From: Gp6-AA40 sp963741135
Lineage (GTDB): Bacteria > Acidobacteriota > Vicinamibacteria > Vicinamibacterales > UBA2999
NCBI GenBank assembly: GCA_963741135.1
Contig: CAVUHC010000007.1
Span: 248,001-312,000 of the forward strand
Length of the DNA: 64,000 bases
Direction: 5' to 3'
The translations under genes were made by a program, and so were the position numbers. The stretch's first letter is position 1. Each line of letters begins with the position of its first letter. The notes below the pieces were generated by a model that was given only the letters and a program-made list of their open reading frames with translations, was not told the DNA's origin and did no database searches. Shown here piece after piece: positions 41,578 through 50,944 of the stretch.

Positions 41578-43885
41578 TTATTTCGCCGGCGGACTCAAGT
41601 CGAATTCGTCCCTCGGAAACAGATCGGTGTTGAAATCGCCGAGGGACTCACGGGAGAACTCAGGGCCGTACCGCGCCGGTTCCGTCAGGTACTCCGCGAA
41701 CATGCGTTCGATGTCGATGCCGGCGGCGGCGTAGTATCCGCGCGCATCTGACGCCGCGAGGCGGGCGGCGATGGCATCCCGGTCCAGATCGATAGGCGAC
41801 CGGCTGCCGATCAGGATTCCCGGCACGCTCACGACGTACGGAAAGACATGCAGGAAGGCGTTGTGCACGCGCGCGGTCGGCGCCCACGTCGCCGCAAGAC
41901 CATTCGGCTTCAGCGAATCCCTGACGAGCATGAAATAGGCCTCCGAGTAGAGATTGCCCGAGTAGGCGCTGCTCGGCCTGAGGGCGTCGGCCTCGATGAT
42001 GTCGTATTGCGCACCCCCGCGCATCAGGTGGATGCGGCCATCGCCGGCGAGATGCCGCACACGGGAGTCGGCGAGCAGGTGCTTCAGACCCTCGTAAGGC
42101 CACACAGCATCCAGCGCGCGCAGCGTGAGGATCTGCGACTTGATGATCTCCACGCATGTGATGGTCTCGAGATCCCGACGGCCCGCCACCGCATGGACAG
42201 TGTCGCCCGAGCCGAGGCCGATGATGGCCGCCGCTTTCGGTGCGGGGTGAATGAACGCGGGCAATGCCCCGAGAGCGGTGTGGACGTCGCCGTACGGGAT
42301 GACGCTCTGGCCCACGCCATTGACGAACACAATCGCGTTAGTCGGCTGCGTCTTCACGACTGACACGCCCGATCCGTCCTCGCCGAAGACCACGCGGTCG
42401 GGCAGCGCGCCGTGCAGCCTTGTCCACAGCGTCATCGTGTCGGGCATGCCCACTATCACCGATGCGTAGACCAGGCCGCTTGCGCCGGCGGCGGCCAGTA
42501 CGTGCCGTCCGCGCCATCGGGCATCACGTCCCAGCAGAGCGACCGCAAGCACCGCGAACAGTCCGCTCGCGAACGCAACCAGCCGCAGCGTGCCTGCGGT
42601 GCCGAACAGATCGAGCAGCAACCACCCGGTAATGGCGGCGCCCAACATACTGCCGACGACGTTCGCGAACAGCAACACGCCTACGCGCCGGCCGACCCGT
42701 CGGAGATCGGTCTGTACCACTCGCTGCAGCATCGGAAAGCTGCAGCCCATCAGCAGCGTCGAAGGAACGATCAACGCAGCGGGAACGCCGAAGTACATGA
42801 TGATGAAAACCGTTGGCACCGGAGCGTTCGAAGAAGCGGAGAAAGCGGCCTGCAGTTGGGCGACCTGTTCGCGGACGCTCATCGGTTCGTAGCTTCCCAG
42901 GTAGGCCCACATCAGCGGAAAGTTGTCGACGCCGCGGAGAAAGAGCGTCAACAGCACGCACGCACCGACGGCTGCGGCTGCCTGAAGGGAAAGGAACGCG
43001 ATCGAGGGGCTGCGTACGCGCGACGCCATGACACTCCCCGCGAGCGCTCCAAGGCCTAGTCCCGCGAGGTACAACGCGAGCAGCGTTCCGAATGTGAACG
43101 CGGTTGACTTCATCATCACGCCGAGCAGACGGAACCAGATGATTTCGAGCGACAGCGCCAGCATCCCCGAGAGCCCGAAGATGGCCGCCCACATCCAGAA
43201 GCTGAAGGCGGGGCCCGTGGGTGCGTCAGGAGACCGCGTCTCCGCCGCGTCGTTCGCTCGGCTTTCGGGCGGGCGCGCAGGAGACCGCCTGATCATGACG
43301 GCGAGAGGGAGCAGCACCGCGGCGCAGATGATATTCAGAAGGGCTGCGACCCGTACGCCGCCTTCGAGCCCGAGCCGAGGCAGCAGCCACCAGGTCGACA
43401 GGTACAGCTCCAGCTGCGGCGCCAAGCGTATTGACTCCATAAAGCACACCGATCACCGACGCGGCGCGGTCCACCCGTTGCGCCAGCGTCCGTGCCAGCA
43501 GTGGCAGCGACGCACCCATGAAGAAGGTTGGCCATAGCAGGCTGACGAAAAGAATGCCGCCCATGACCGCGGGCGCAATGTCGAAGTGGCCCAGTTGCTG
43601 GTACAGGTAGTCGTAGTAAAGCGATGTGCTGAACAGACCGAACACCGCGATTGCGAGTTCAGCCGTCGCGAAAAGCACCAGCGACGCTCGCGCCGACGTG
43701 CGGTCCGCCACATGCCCGCCGGCAAGGTTCCCCACGCCGAGGCCGCCCATGAACGCCGCGACGATGAGCGTGGCTGAGTACACGTCGGCGCCGGAGAAGA
43801 TGACGAGCATGCGCTGCCAGCTCACTTGGTAAAGGAGCGCGGCAAAACCAGAGAGGAAGAACGCGGAGGATGCCAGCAGCGTCAT
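41578..43885 (-). CDS. membrane-bound spermidine-synthase-like protein (MFS-like N-terminus fused to SAM-type domain), frame-disrupted
   Basis: About 768 residues when the frames are joined. The N-terminal part from 43885 has membrane helices (FFLSGFAALLYQVSWQRMLV, FMGGLGVGNLAGGHVADR, FFMGASLPLLARTLA) up to YGVNTLGAAAGA. The frame breaks at about 43408, and the rest begins STWWLLPRLGLEGGVRVAAL in another frame. After about 12 helices comes a spermidine-synthase-like domain: IGLGSGDTVHAVAGR, ITCVEIIKSQI, YDIIEADALRPSSAYSGNLY and EAYFMLVRDSLKPNGLAATW. The polyamine-binding acidic residues are not obvious, so a real spermidine synthase activity is doubtful. These fusions are common in soil bacteria and of unknown role. 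Confidence 0.72.
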
Positions 43886-43910
43886 CGCCGCGACAGACTA
43901 TATCGGAACG

Positions 43911-43946
43911 GATCCGGGATTCGGGATTCGGGATCCGGGAGTCGGG
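43911..43946 (-). repeat. GGGATTC heptad repeat
   Basis: Five units GATCCGG, GATTCGG, GATTCGG, GATCCGG and GAGTCGG with a GGG every 7 nt. It lies in the 64-nt gap between the spermidine-synthase-like gene start and the asd stop. Potential G-quadruplex on the plus strand. Confidence 0.75.
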
Positions 43947-43949
43947 CGA

Positions 43950-45101
43950 CTACGCGCGCGCTGCGCCGGCGGCAGCCGCCTGACGAACCGCCGGTGCAGT
44001 CTGGATGATACGCAGCATCCGGCGCAGCGGCTCGGCCGCGCCCCAGAGGAGCTGATCGCCCACGGTGAAGGCACCGAGGTACTCGCCGCCCATCGCCAGC
44101 TTGCGAAGCCGGCCGATCGGAACGGTCAGCGTGCCGGTGACCGCCGCCGGTGTCAGTTCACGCAGCGACGCCTCCTTCTCGTTGGGCACGACACGCACCC
44201 ATTCATGGGCGGAGGCCAGCATCGTTTCAATCTCGGTGAGCGGCACATCGCGCCGCAGCTTGATGGTCAGGCCCTGGCTGTGGCACCGCATCGCTCCGAT
44301 GCGCACGCAGATCCCGTCCACGGGAATTGGTTCCTTCGTGCGGCCGAGGATCTTGTTCGTCTCGGCGAGTCCCTTCCACTCCTCGCGGCTCTGCCCGTTG
44401 CCGAGATCCCTGTCGATCCACGGGAGGAGGCTCCCCGCCAGCGGATAACCGATCTGCGCGGTGGGGAACTCCGCGCCGCGAATTGTCTCGGACACGGTGC
44501 GATCGATGTCGAGAATGGCGGATGCGGGATCGTCGAGCATCGCTCGGACGGGCGCATGCGTGCGCCCCATCTGCGCCACGAGCTCGCGCATGTGCTGTGC
44601 GCCCCCGCCTGAGGCCGACTGGTAGGTCATCGTGGTCATCCACTCGACCAGACCCGCCCGGAACAGCCCGGTCATCGCCATCAGCATCAGGCTCACCGTG
44701 CAGTTGCCGCCGATGTAGTTCCTGATGCCGCGCTCCATCGCCCGGTCGATCACGTCGCGGTTCACCGGATCCAGGATGATGACCGCATCGTCGGCCATCC
44801 TCAGCGTCGACGCGGCGTCGATCCAGTAGCCTTGCCAGCCGGCCTCCCGGAGCTTCGGATACATCTCCGACGTGTATTCACCGCCCTGGCAGGAGATCAG
44901 GACGTCCATGGCCGTGAGCTCGGACAGCTCTTTGGCGTTTTTGACCGGGGGGACGCGCTTACCGATCGCAGGCGCGGCTGCACCGGCCTGCGAGGTCGAG
45001 AAGAACAGTGGTTCGATGTGATCGAAGTCGCCTTCCTCGCGCATCCGCTGCACGAGGACCGATCCCACCATTCCGCGCCACCCAATGAGTCCTACGTTCA
45101 T
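43950..45101 (-). CDS. asd: aspartate-semialdehyde dehydrogenase
   Basis: 383 residues from ATG 45101 (MNVGLIGWRGMVGSVLVQRM); the upstream in-frame start at 45146 is rejected. It reduces aspartyl phosphate to the semialdehyde for lysine, methionine and threonine synthesis. NADP-loop GLIGWRGMVGS, phosphate-binding LISCQGGEYTSEMYP, active-site cysteine in YIGGNCTVSLMLMAMTGLF, YQSASGGGAQHM, and the histidine/arginine region GAMRCHSQGLTIKLRRDVPL. The length and GGNCTVSLM sequence place it in the E. coli-like Gram-negative type rather than the Gram-positive type. It is isolated from other lysine-pathway genes. Confidence 0.92.
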   Translation of the reverse strand: MNVGLIGWRGMVGSVLVQRMREEGDFDHIEPLFFSTSQAGAAAPAIGKRVPPVKNAKELSELTAMDVLISCQGGEYTSEMYPKLREAGWQGYWIDAASTLRMADDAVIILDPVNRDVIDRAMERGIRNYIGGNCTVSLMLMAMTGLFRAGLVEWMTTMTYQSASGGGAQHMRELVAQMGRTHAPVRAMLDDPASAILDIDRTVSETIRGAEFPTAQIGYPLAGSLLPWIDRDLGNGQSREEWKGLAETNKILGRTKEPIPVDGICVRIGAMRCHSQGLTIKLRRDVPLTEIETMLASAHEWVRVVPNEKEASLRELTPAAVTGTLTVPIGRLRKLAMGGEYLGAFTVGDQLLWGAAEPLRRMLRIIQTAPAVRQAAAAGAARA

Positions 45102-45129
45102 GACGATAAAGTCTAATGCATGCGCGCCG

Positions 45130-45237
45130 AGGGCCACGAAAGCCACGAAGACGAATTAACCACAAAGGTCACAAAGGTCACTATGTTTTGGCTTTGAGAC
45201 CTTTGGGTTCTCTGTGGCCGATCCGTCTTTGTGGCCG
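45130..45237. repeat. CACAAAG/CACGAAG inverted repeat (copy 7)
   Basis: GGCCACGAAAGCCACGAAG, CCACAAAGGTCACAAAGGTC, an ATGTTTTG centre, and right end TGGCCGATCCGTCTTTGTGG. It is a near copy of the element at 15560-15670. Confidence 0.8.
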
Positions 45238-45328
45238 CAAATCGGCCGAAGGGTCGGGGCGTCAATCACGAGCCTGCTCGTACAGTCCGAAAATCGGGGC
45301 GGACTGAGCGTTGGCGTAGACTCCGCGT

Positions 45329-45517
45329 GTGATTCCGTTGCAGATGCTGCTGGCGGCGCTGCTTGGATGGCTCGAGCGCGAGCAGCGCGATGTGATCGCC
45401 TTCCTCCGCGAGGAAAACCGCGCGCTAAAAGCGCAACTGGGCAACCGGCAGCTGCGGTTAAACGATGATCAGCGCCGACGGCTCGCAGTGCTGGGAGATG
45501 GGTGCCTTTGGCCTTGA
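45329..45517 (+). pseudogene. N-terminal remnant of an IS3-type transposase/integrase
   Basis: 62 codons from GTG 45329: MLLAALLGWLEREQRDVIAF, LREENRALKAQL, then RLNDDQRRRLAVLG before an out-of-family end at 45517. This is the leading helix region of integrase-core transposases common in Acidobacteria and Deltaproteobacteria. The catalytic DDE core and any terminal inverted repeats are missing. It is an insertion-sequence scar in the region between asd and the PKD lipoprotein. Confidence 0.65.
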
Positions 45518-45679
45518 CGATCGAGCCTGGGCAGTTTATTCGCCTCGAGCTCCTGATCATCCCGTCGCTCTACTCAGAACATAAGTCTCCCGCCTGGCAT
45601 CTCGGCCCAATGCACAAATCGGGAACTCCGCGTCGTCAGCCGTCAATTACTTCTGAAAAGCGACAATCGGCTCTTTTGC

Positions 45680-45706
45680 GGGGATTCCCCAACGGGTAGA
45701 ATCCCC
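45680..45706. repeat. GGGGATTC inverted repeat upstream of the PKD lipoprotein
   Basis: GGGGATTC (45680-45687) and GAATCCCC (45699-45706) form an 8-bp stem 21 nt before the lipoprotein start. It could be an operator, the edge of the lost insertion sequence, or a fragment of the GGGATTC repeat family. Confidence 0.35.
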
Positions 45707-45726
45707 ATGCAAGGCGACACTCCGCC

Positions 45727-46944
45727 ATGAGATCAGGGATGAACGCTACGCTGCGATTCGGTCTTCGAGGGATGGGCGGATTGGTCGCCGCGATCATCCT
45801 GTCCGGCTGTACGGGCGCCTACGAATCGGTGTTTCCGATTGTCGTGGTCAACCGCACCGCCAACGCGATCCAGGCGCTGGCCAACGGGAATCAGCTCGGC
45901 CAGGTCGGGGCCGGGCAGACCCAGTCCTTCAGCCTGAAGCTTCCCGAGTCCAACGGCAACGTCTTCAACAACGGTGTCGCGCCCACGCCGCAAGCCGACG
46001 TGACGTTCATGGCACGAGACGCGAAGACCGGAGTGCTGTCGTCAGAAAAGAACCTGACGCTCGCGCAAGACAAGGCCACATACGTCTCATTCACCATCGA
46101 CGACTTTCCGAGCAGCGTCGCGACCGTGGCGCGTTTTACGAACTCCCCCACGAACCCGACCATCAATCAGGACGTGTCGTTCAACGCGTCAACCTCGACG
46201 GGGAGCAATCTGACATACGCGTGGGACTTTGGCGACCAGACACCGCCCGGCTCGGGTGTCATTACGACACACCGCTACACGCGAGGAGGCACCTTCACCG
46301 TCACCCTGACGGTGACCAGCGAGAACAGGGCAACCTCTTCGTCGTCCAGGACGATTACCGTCTCGACGACGCTGCCGGCGGCCACGGCGAATTTCACGTT
46401 CTCGCCGAGGACTCCGGCGATCAATCAGGATGTGATCTTTACGGCCAACTCAACACCCGTCCCGGGCGGCCCGGGCAACCCGGGCAACCCATTCCCGGTC
46501 CCGGGGGCTCCCACTCAGGGCGGAACATATGCGTGGGACTTTGGCGACGGGACAACAGGCTCCGGCATGTCGGCGACCCACCGGTACACCCGAGGCGGGA
46601 CCTTTGCGATCAGGCTCACGGTCACGAGCGACACCGGGCTGACAGCAACCACGACGCAGCAAATCACGATATCGACGACGCTGCCGGCCGGGTCGGCGAA
46701 CTTCGTCTTCTCCCCAACCGACCCTCATCCCGGCGACACCGTGTTCTTCAATGCCTCGTCATCGACGGTGACCGGTGGAACGTATGCGTGGGATTTCGGG
46801 GACGGCAACGGGGGGTCAGGCGTGACGCCGACCCACGTCTACAGCGCGGCGAGGACGTACACCGTGACGTTGACAGTCGCGATCTCCGGCGGGCAGACGC
46901 AGACGACGTCGAAGACGGTGACCGTCGCTACTCCGGTGGAGTAG
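45727..46944 (+). CDS. PKD-domain lipoprotein
   Basis: 405 residues. The lipobox AIILSGC places the modified cysteine near residue 27. A first region (residues about 30-130) has no clear family. Three PKD repeats follow, each with a core like LTYAWDFGDQTPPGSGVITT, GTYAWDFGDGTTGSGMSATH or GTYAWDFGDGNGGSGVTPTH and a TVTLTV closing strand, joined by STTLPAxxANFxFSP linkers. The second repeat contains a Pro/Gly-rich insertion (PGGPGNPGNPFPVPG). PKD domains mediate protein or polysaccharide contact at the cell surface. It ends 2 nt from the convergent tadD stop, so a link to pilus adhesion is possible but unproven. Confidence 0.85.
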   Translation: MRSGMNATLRFGLRGMGGLVAAIILSGCTGAYESVFPIVVVNRTANAIQALANGNQLGQVGAGQTQSFSLKLPESNGNVFNNGVAPTPQADVTFMARDAKTGVLSSEKNLTLAQDKATYVSFTIDDFPSSVATVARFTNSPTNPTINQDVSFNASTSTGSNLTYAWDFGDQTPPGSGVITTHRYTRGGTFTVTLTVTSENRATSSSSRTITVSTTLPAATANFTFSPRTPAINQDVIFTANSTPVPGGPGNPGNPFPVPGAPTQGGTYAWDFGDGTTGSGMSATHRYTRGGTFAIRLTVTSDTGLTATTTQQITISTTLPAGSANFVFSPTDPHPGDTVFFNASSSTVTGGTYAWDFGDGNGGSGVTPTHVYSAARTYTVTLTVAISGGQTQTTSKTVTVATPVE

Positions 46945-46946
46945 GC

Positions 46947-47666
46947 TCAGGGGCCTGCTGTGCCTCTCGCGCGCAGTGCCTTGAGACGTGAGTCTGCCGG
47001 CCCCCAGCTGGGATTGCCCTGCAGCGCTTCGGCATAGAACCGGCTCGCTTCGACGCCCAGTCCCAGGGCTTCCTCGATGAGGCCGAGGTGATAGGCAATC
47101 CGCCACCGCGGCGCACCCAGCAGCCCGGCCATCGTCAGCTCGCCTCTCGCCTCCGTCATTTTTCCACCCAGGTACAGCGCCGCGGCGTAGGTTTCGTGCA
47201 GTCCGGCGTGATCGGGCACGAGCTTGATCTGCTGAAGGAGCAGGCGCTGGGCGAACGGCACGTTGCCCTCTTCGATCGCGATCCGCGCCCTGAGCACCGC
47301 GGCCTCCGGATAGCCGTGCGGCTGCGAGAGGATCACGTCGAGCATTTGCTGCGCGTCTGCCGGCCGCTGCTTGTCGTAGGCGATGACGGCGTTGGCCATC
47401 AACGTGGGCGCGTGCGCCGAGCAGACGACGCCAAGCGTGGCGATCTCCCGCTCGAGCCGATCGCACTCCGCGCCGCCGCGATCGATGCTGTCCCCCACCG
47501 TGCAGTCTTTCGCGCGCAGCTCCTGATACGGCTGCAGCAGTCTGGCCAGCCGGACGTCGGGGTTGTAGCACTGCTGACGCAGCACCGGGTTGGTCGCGCA
47601 CGCGGTCGTCACCATGAGGCATGCGACAGACATCACGCACGCTCGTCGATTCGAGATCATCCACAC
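46947..47666 (-). CDS. tadD: TadD-like TPR lipoprotein of the Tad pilus
   Basis: 239 residues. SVACLMVTTAC is a lipobox. The body is helical with TPR-like repeats (AVIAYDKQRPADAQQMLDVI, AAVLRARIAIEEGNVPFAQR, LHETYAAALYLGGKMTEARG, IAYHLGLIEEALGLGVEASR, FYAEALQGNPSWGPADSRLK). TadD lipoproteins help assemble or localise the Tad secretin. It is the last gene of the tad operon as read here. A start at 47660 is also possible. An 18-nt palindrome lies between it and tadC. Confidence 0.75.
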   Translation of the reverse strand: MWMISNRRACVMSVACLMVTTACATNPVLRQQCYNPDVRLARLLQPYQELRAKDCTVGDSIDRGGAECDRLEREIATLGVVCSAHAPTLMANAVIAYDKQRPADAQQMLDVILSQPHGYPEAAVLRARIAIEEGNVPFAQRLLLQQIKLVPDHAGLHETYAAALYLGGKMTEARGELTMAGLLGAPRWRIAYHLGLIEEALGLGVEASRFYAEALQGNPSWGPADSRLKALRARGTAGP

Positions 47667-47685
47667 ATCCTTAGACGTACGTCGT

Positions 47686-47703
47686 GTCCGGCTTTAGCCG
47701 GAC
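47686..47703. repeat. GTCCGGC-TTTA-GCCGGAC palindrome
   Basis: A perfect 7-bp stem with TTTA loop between tadC and tadD, a REP-like unit distinct from the GGACC/GGTCC type. Confidence 0.5.
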
Positions 47704-47709
47704 CGTCGA

Positions 47710-48622
47710 TCATCGGCCTGATGACCGCAGCACACCATTGGCGACTTCCACCATCTGGAACAGCACCGGTGCCAGGGTCGATACGAAGATGCCCGGCAGA
47801 AAGCAGACGACCAGCGGGAACACGAGCTTGACGGGCAGCGCTTGCGCGCGCAGCAGCGCGTTCTCGCGACGCCGCTGCCTGAGATCCACCGCCTGGTGCT
47901 GCAGCGTTTCCGCCATGCTCGCGCCGATCTGTTCCGCCTGGATCAGCGCCGACGTGAAGCTGGTCAGCGAGGGGATGTCGATGCGGCGTGCAAGCTGACG
48001 CAGCGCCTGGGTTCGCGACATCCCGGCGAGCATGTCGTGCTGAAAGTTGACGAACTCGGAGACGAGCGGGCGATCGCTCCCCTGCGCGCGCACGATCTTG
48101 GCGAGCGCCGCATCGAAGCCGAGACCGGCCTCGGCCATCGTGGCAAAGAGCTCCAGTGCCAGCGGCAGGTCCTGCTCGATGGCCAACACGCGCGATCGGC
48201 GCTTCGTTCGAACCGCGATCGCGGGCAACATCGCGGTGATGACGAAGAGAATCCACGGACCGCCTTGCAGCGCAAGCGCCAGCATGTCGCCGGCACTGCC
48301 GGGCACGTTCGAGATCGCGATAAGCAGCGGCCTGAAGAAAATCACGCGGTAGATCTGGCTGACCGCGATGCCCGCGACGACAGCGGCGATCGTGGCAGCG
48401 ATGAAGACCGTCTGCGCGTTCGGTTTGCGATAACCCGCGCTCGCCAGCCATCGCCCGAGCGCGCGTGTCGCGGGTCGACGACTGCGCGCCGGTCGGAGTG
48501 CGGTGATCGTCCACCGCGTACAGGCGGATCAGCGCGCGGCGCCGCACGCTCCAGCTCCGGCCCATCACCGAGGCCACGACGACGATCGACGTGACGACGA
48601 GGAACGCGATCAGATTCGCCAC
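47710..48622 (-). CDS. tadC: TadC-like Tad pilus inner-membrane platform protein, frame-disrupted
   Basis: The N-terminal frame from 48622 reads ANLIAFLVVTSIVVVASVMG then RRRALIRLYAVDDHR. Near 48455-48475 the frame breaks and continues as GRWLASAGYRKPNAQTVFIA in another frame through to NGVLRSSGR at 47710. The rest carries the type II secretion GspF-like domain: EQDLPLALELFATMAEAGLG, FVNFQHDMLAGMSRTQAL, LTSFTSALIQAEQIGASMAE and two membrane segments (LPVKLVFPLVVCFLPGIFV). TadB and TadC form the membrane platform on which the CpaF ATPase acts. Joined length about 303 residues, normal for the family. Confidence 0.75.
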
Positions 48623-48649
48623 TGCGTCTCTTTCAAAGCGGTATGCCTC

Positions 48650-49508
48650 TCAAAAAGTGCTCTTGTTCAGCCTGGCCATCCAGAGCAGGCCAATCGCCTG
48701 CAGGAGGATGACGACGGCCACGATCGCGGTGCCGATGCCGGTGCTGACGAACGCCTCGAGCCGATCCGGATTCGAACGCCACATCAGGAACGCAAGCACG
48801 TAGGCTATGCCGAGGACGACCGCGACCGACGCGTGCGATTCGACGCCCTGTGCGCGCACGCGCCGCGACAGCTCGATACGGTCACGCACCGTCTGGCCGA
48901 CAGTCGAGAGTGTCGTCGCGAGACTGCCGCCGACCTCCCAGTGAATCGAGAGCGACGTCGCAAAGAGCCTGAAGGTCTCGAGCGGCACGTGCACCTGGAG
49001 ATCGCTGACGGCCGATCGAGGGTCGTCGCCGAGCCGGATGCGTCCAGCCACTTCCTGAAAGTACGGCCGAAGCGGTGGGCCGACTTCTTCGAGCGCCGAG
49101 TCGAATGCGGCCAGCAGGCTGGCGCCCGCGCGGAGCGATCCGACCATCAGGTAGATCGCCGCGGCCAGCTGCGCCTCGATGGCCGCTGCCTGCTGCTCGC
49201 CGCGGTAATCCTCGATCAGGTGCGCGAGCACGCCGGCGAGCACGCCGGCGGCGATGCCGATCTCCAGCGGCAGCCCGATCGACGAGCCAGAACGTGGAGG
49301 CCGTGGCGATACCGATCGCCGGTGGAACGAAGCGATACCGGGGTGGAAACGATCGGATCCTTCGCTTCGGCTCCTCGCGAATCTCGGGAACGTCGGCCGT
49401 GCCGATCATGGCGGCAAGCCGCTCGTCGGCGAGGCGTCTCGCGTGCTGTCCGTACAGGAGGTACAGGACTCCGGTCGCGAGCAAGGCGGCCAGGGCGGCC
49501 ATCGTCAC
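48650..49508 (-). CDS. tadB: TadB-like Tad pilus inner-membrane platform protein, frame-disrupted
   Basis: The start at 49508 gives AALAALLATGVLYLLYGQHA then RRIRSFPPRYRFVPPAIGIA. Near 49280 the frame breaks and resumes as GLPLEIGIAAGVLAGVLAHL. The GspF domain follows: QLAAAIYLMVGSLRAGASLL, FQEVAGRIRLGDDPRSAVSD, FATSLSIHWEVGGSLATTL, with C-terminal membrane helices (ASVAVVLGIAYVLAFLMW, GTAIVAVVILLQAIGLLWM). It overlaps the end of cpaF by 4 nt and precedes tadC by 27 nt, the standard tad order. Confidence 0.75.
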
Positions 49509-50944
49509 TGGTCAGGATCCTCTGTTCGCTGGAACAGCGCAGCGGGTACCAGGACGCCCTCCTCGCGCAGGTCGTCGACCATGCGCGGAATCACGCCCGT
49601 CGCGGTGAAGTGGCCAATGACCTTGCGGCCCTGCTTGCCGCGCCGCCGGAACGCGAAGAGCTCCTGCATCTGCGGCGTCGCACCTTCGAGTCCGGTGATC
49701 TCGGCCACCGATTCGATCCGGCGGACGCCGTCGTCGTACCGGCGCACCTGCACGATGCAGGTGGATCGCCGACACGATCTGCTCGCGCACGGCGCGCGAC
49801 GGCAGCTCGATGCCCGCCATCAGCACCATCGTTTCGAGTCGCGCCAGGGCGTCCCGCGTCGAGTTCGCGTGAATGGTGCCGATGCCGCCGTCGTGACCGG
49901 TGTTGAGCGCCTGCAGCATGTCGAGCGCCTCGGCGCCGCGCACCTCGCCGACGATGATGCGATCGGGCCGCATGCGCAGCGCGTTGATCAGCAGATCGCG
50001 CGCGAGGATCCGGCCGCGCCCTTCGATGTTGACCGGCCGCGTTTCCATGCGGACGACGTGCTCCTGGTCGAGACTGAGCTCCGCGGTGTCCTCGATCGTG
50101 ACGATGCGCTCGGTGTCGGGGATCGCTTCGGCGAGCACGCCCAGCAGCGTCGACTTGCCGGCGCCGGTGCCGCCCGAGATGAGGATGTTCTTGCGCGCGC
50201 GAACGGCGAAGACGAGAAACTCCAGGATCTCGGGAGAGAGCGTGCCGATGGTCGAGCAGATCGTCACGCCGCAGCCGCCGGCGACCGAAGCGGCGGATGG
50301 AGATCGTCGGACTGTCGATCGTCACCGGCGGAAGCGTGGCGTTGACACGGCTGCCGTCCGGCAGGCGGAGGTCGGCCATCGGCGAGGCGGTGTCGATCCG
50401 GCGGCCCACGCGCGCCGCGATGCGCTCGATCACGCGAACGATGTGGTCGGTGTCACGGAAGCGGACGTCGGTGCGTTCGAGGCGGCCGAACCGCTCCACG
50501 TACACCTGATCTGGCGCGTTCACGAGAATGTCGCTGACGGCCGGATCGGCGAGGAGCGGGGCCAGCGGACCCATGCCGATCGTCTCGTCGGTCAGCTCCT
50601 CGGCGAGGCGGATGCGCTCGACTTCGTTGAGCCCGACGTCCTCCGAGGCGATCGCGCGCGCGGCAAACTCGTGCACCGCTGCCGCCACGTCGACGCCTTC
50701 GGTCTCGAGCAATCCACGCTCGCCGATTTCGTCGAGCAGCCGCTCCTGCAGGGCGGCTTTCACCGTGAGGTAATCGCTGCGTCCCGGCTGCTTGCCGATC
50801 TTCGACGACCGGACTCTCCTCTTCACCCGCCAGGCGATTACCCTTCGCAGCAACGGTCTTCAACCGCGCAGCTGCGTCGCCCGACGGCCGGGAGAGCCGC
50901 CGGCGATCGATGGCGCTGATGAGGTCGTCCCGCCTGTCGCTCAC
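49505..50944 (-). CDS. cpaF: CpaF/TadA-like Tad pilus assembly ATPase, frame-disrupted at two or three points
   Basis: A GTG at 50944 overlapping the cpaE stop opens SDRRDDLISAIDRRRLSRP, which changes frame near 50815 to SDYLTVKAALQERLLDEIGE. The domain then runs ERFGRLERTDVRFRDTDHIV and PTISIRRFGRRRLRRDDLL up to about 50250. It shifts to GTLSPEILEFLVFAVRARKN with Walker A ISGGTGAGKSTLL and Walker B region RPDRIIVGEVRGAEALDML, and shifts again near 49755 to QVRRYDDGVRRIESVAEITG. This is the VirB11-like hexameric ATPase that powers pilus extension. All motifs are present but not in one frame, so it is either an assembly artefact or a dead gene. Confidence 0.78.

Noticed and set aside
43950..45146. 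Start of asd at 45146
   Set aside because: The extra 15 residues reach into the repeat and precede the conserved MNVGLIGWRGMVGS start.
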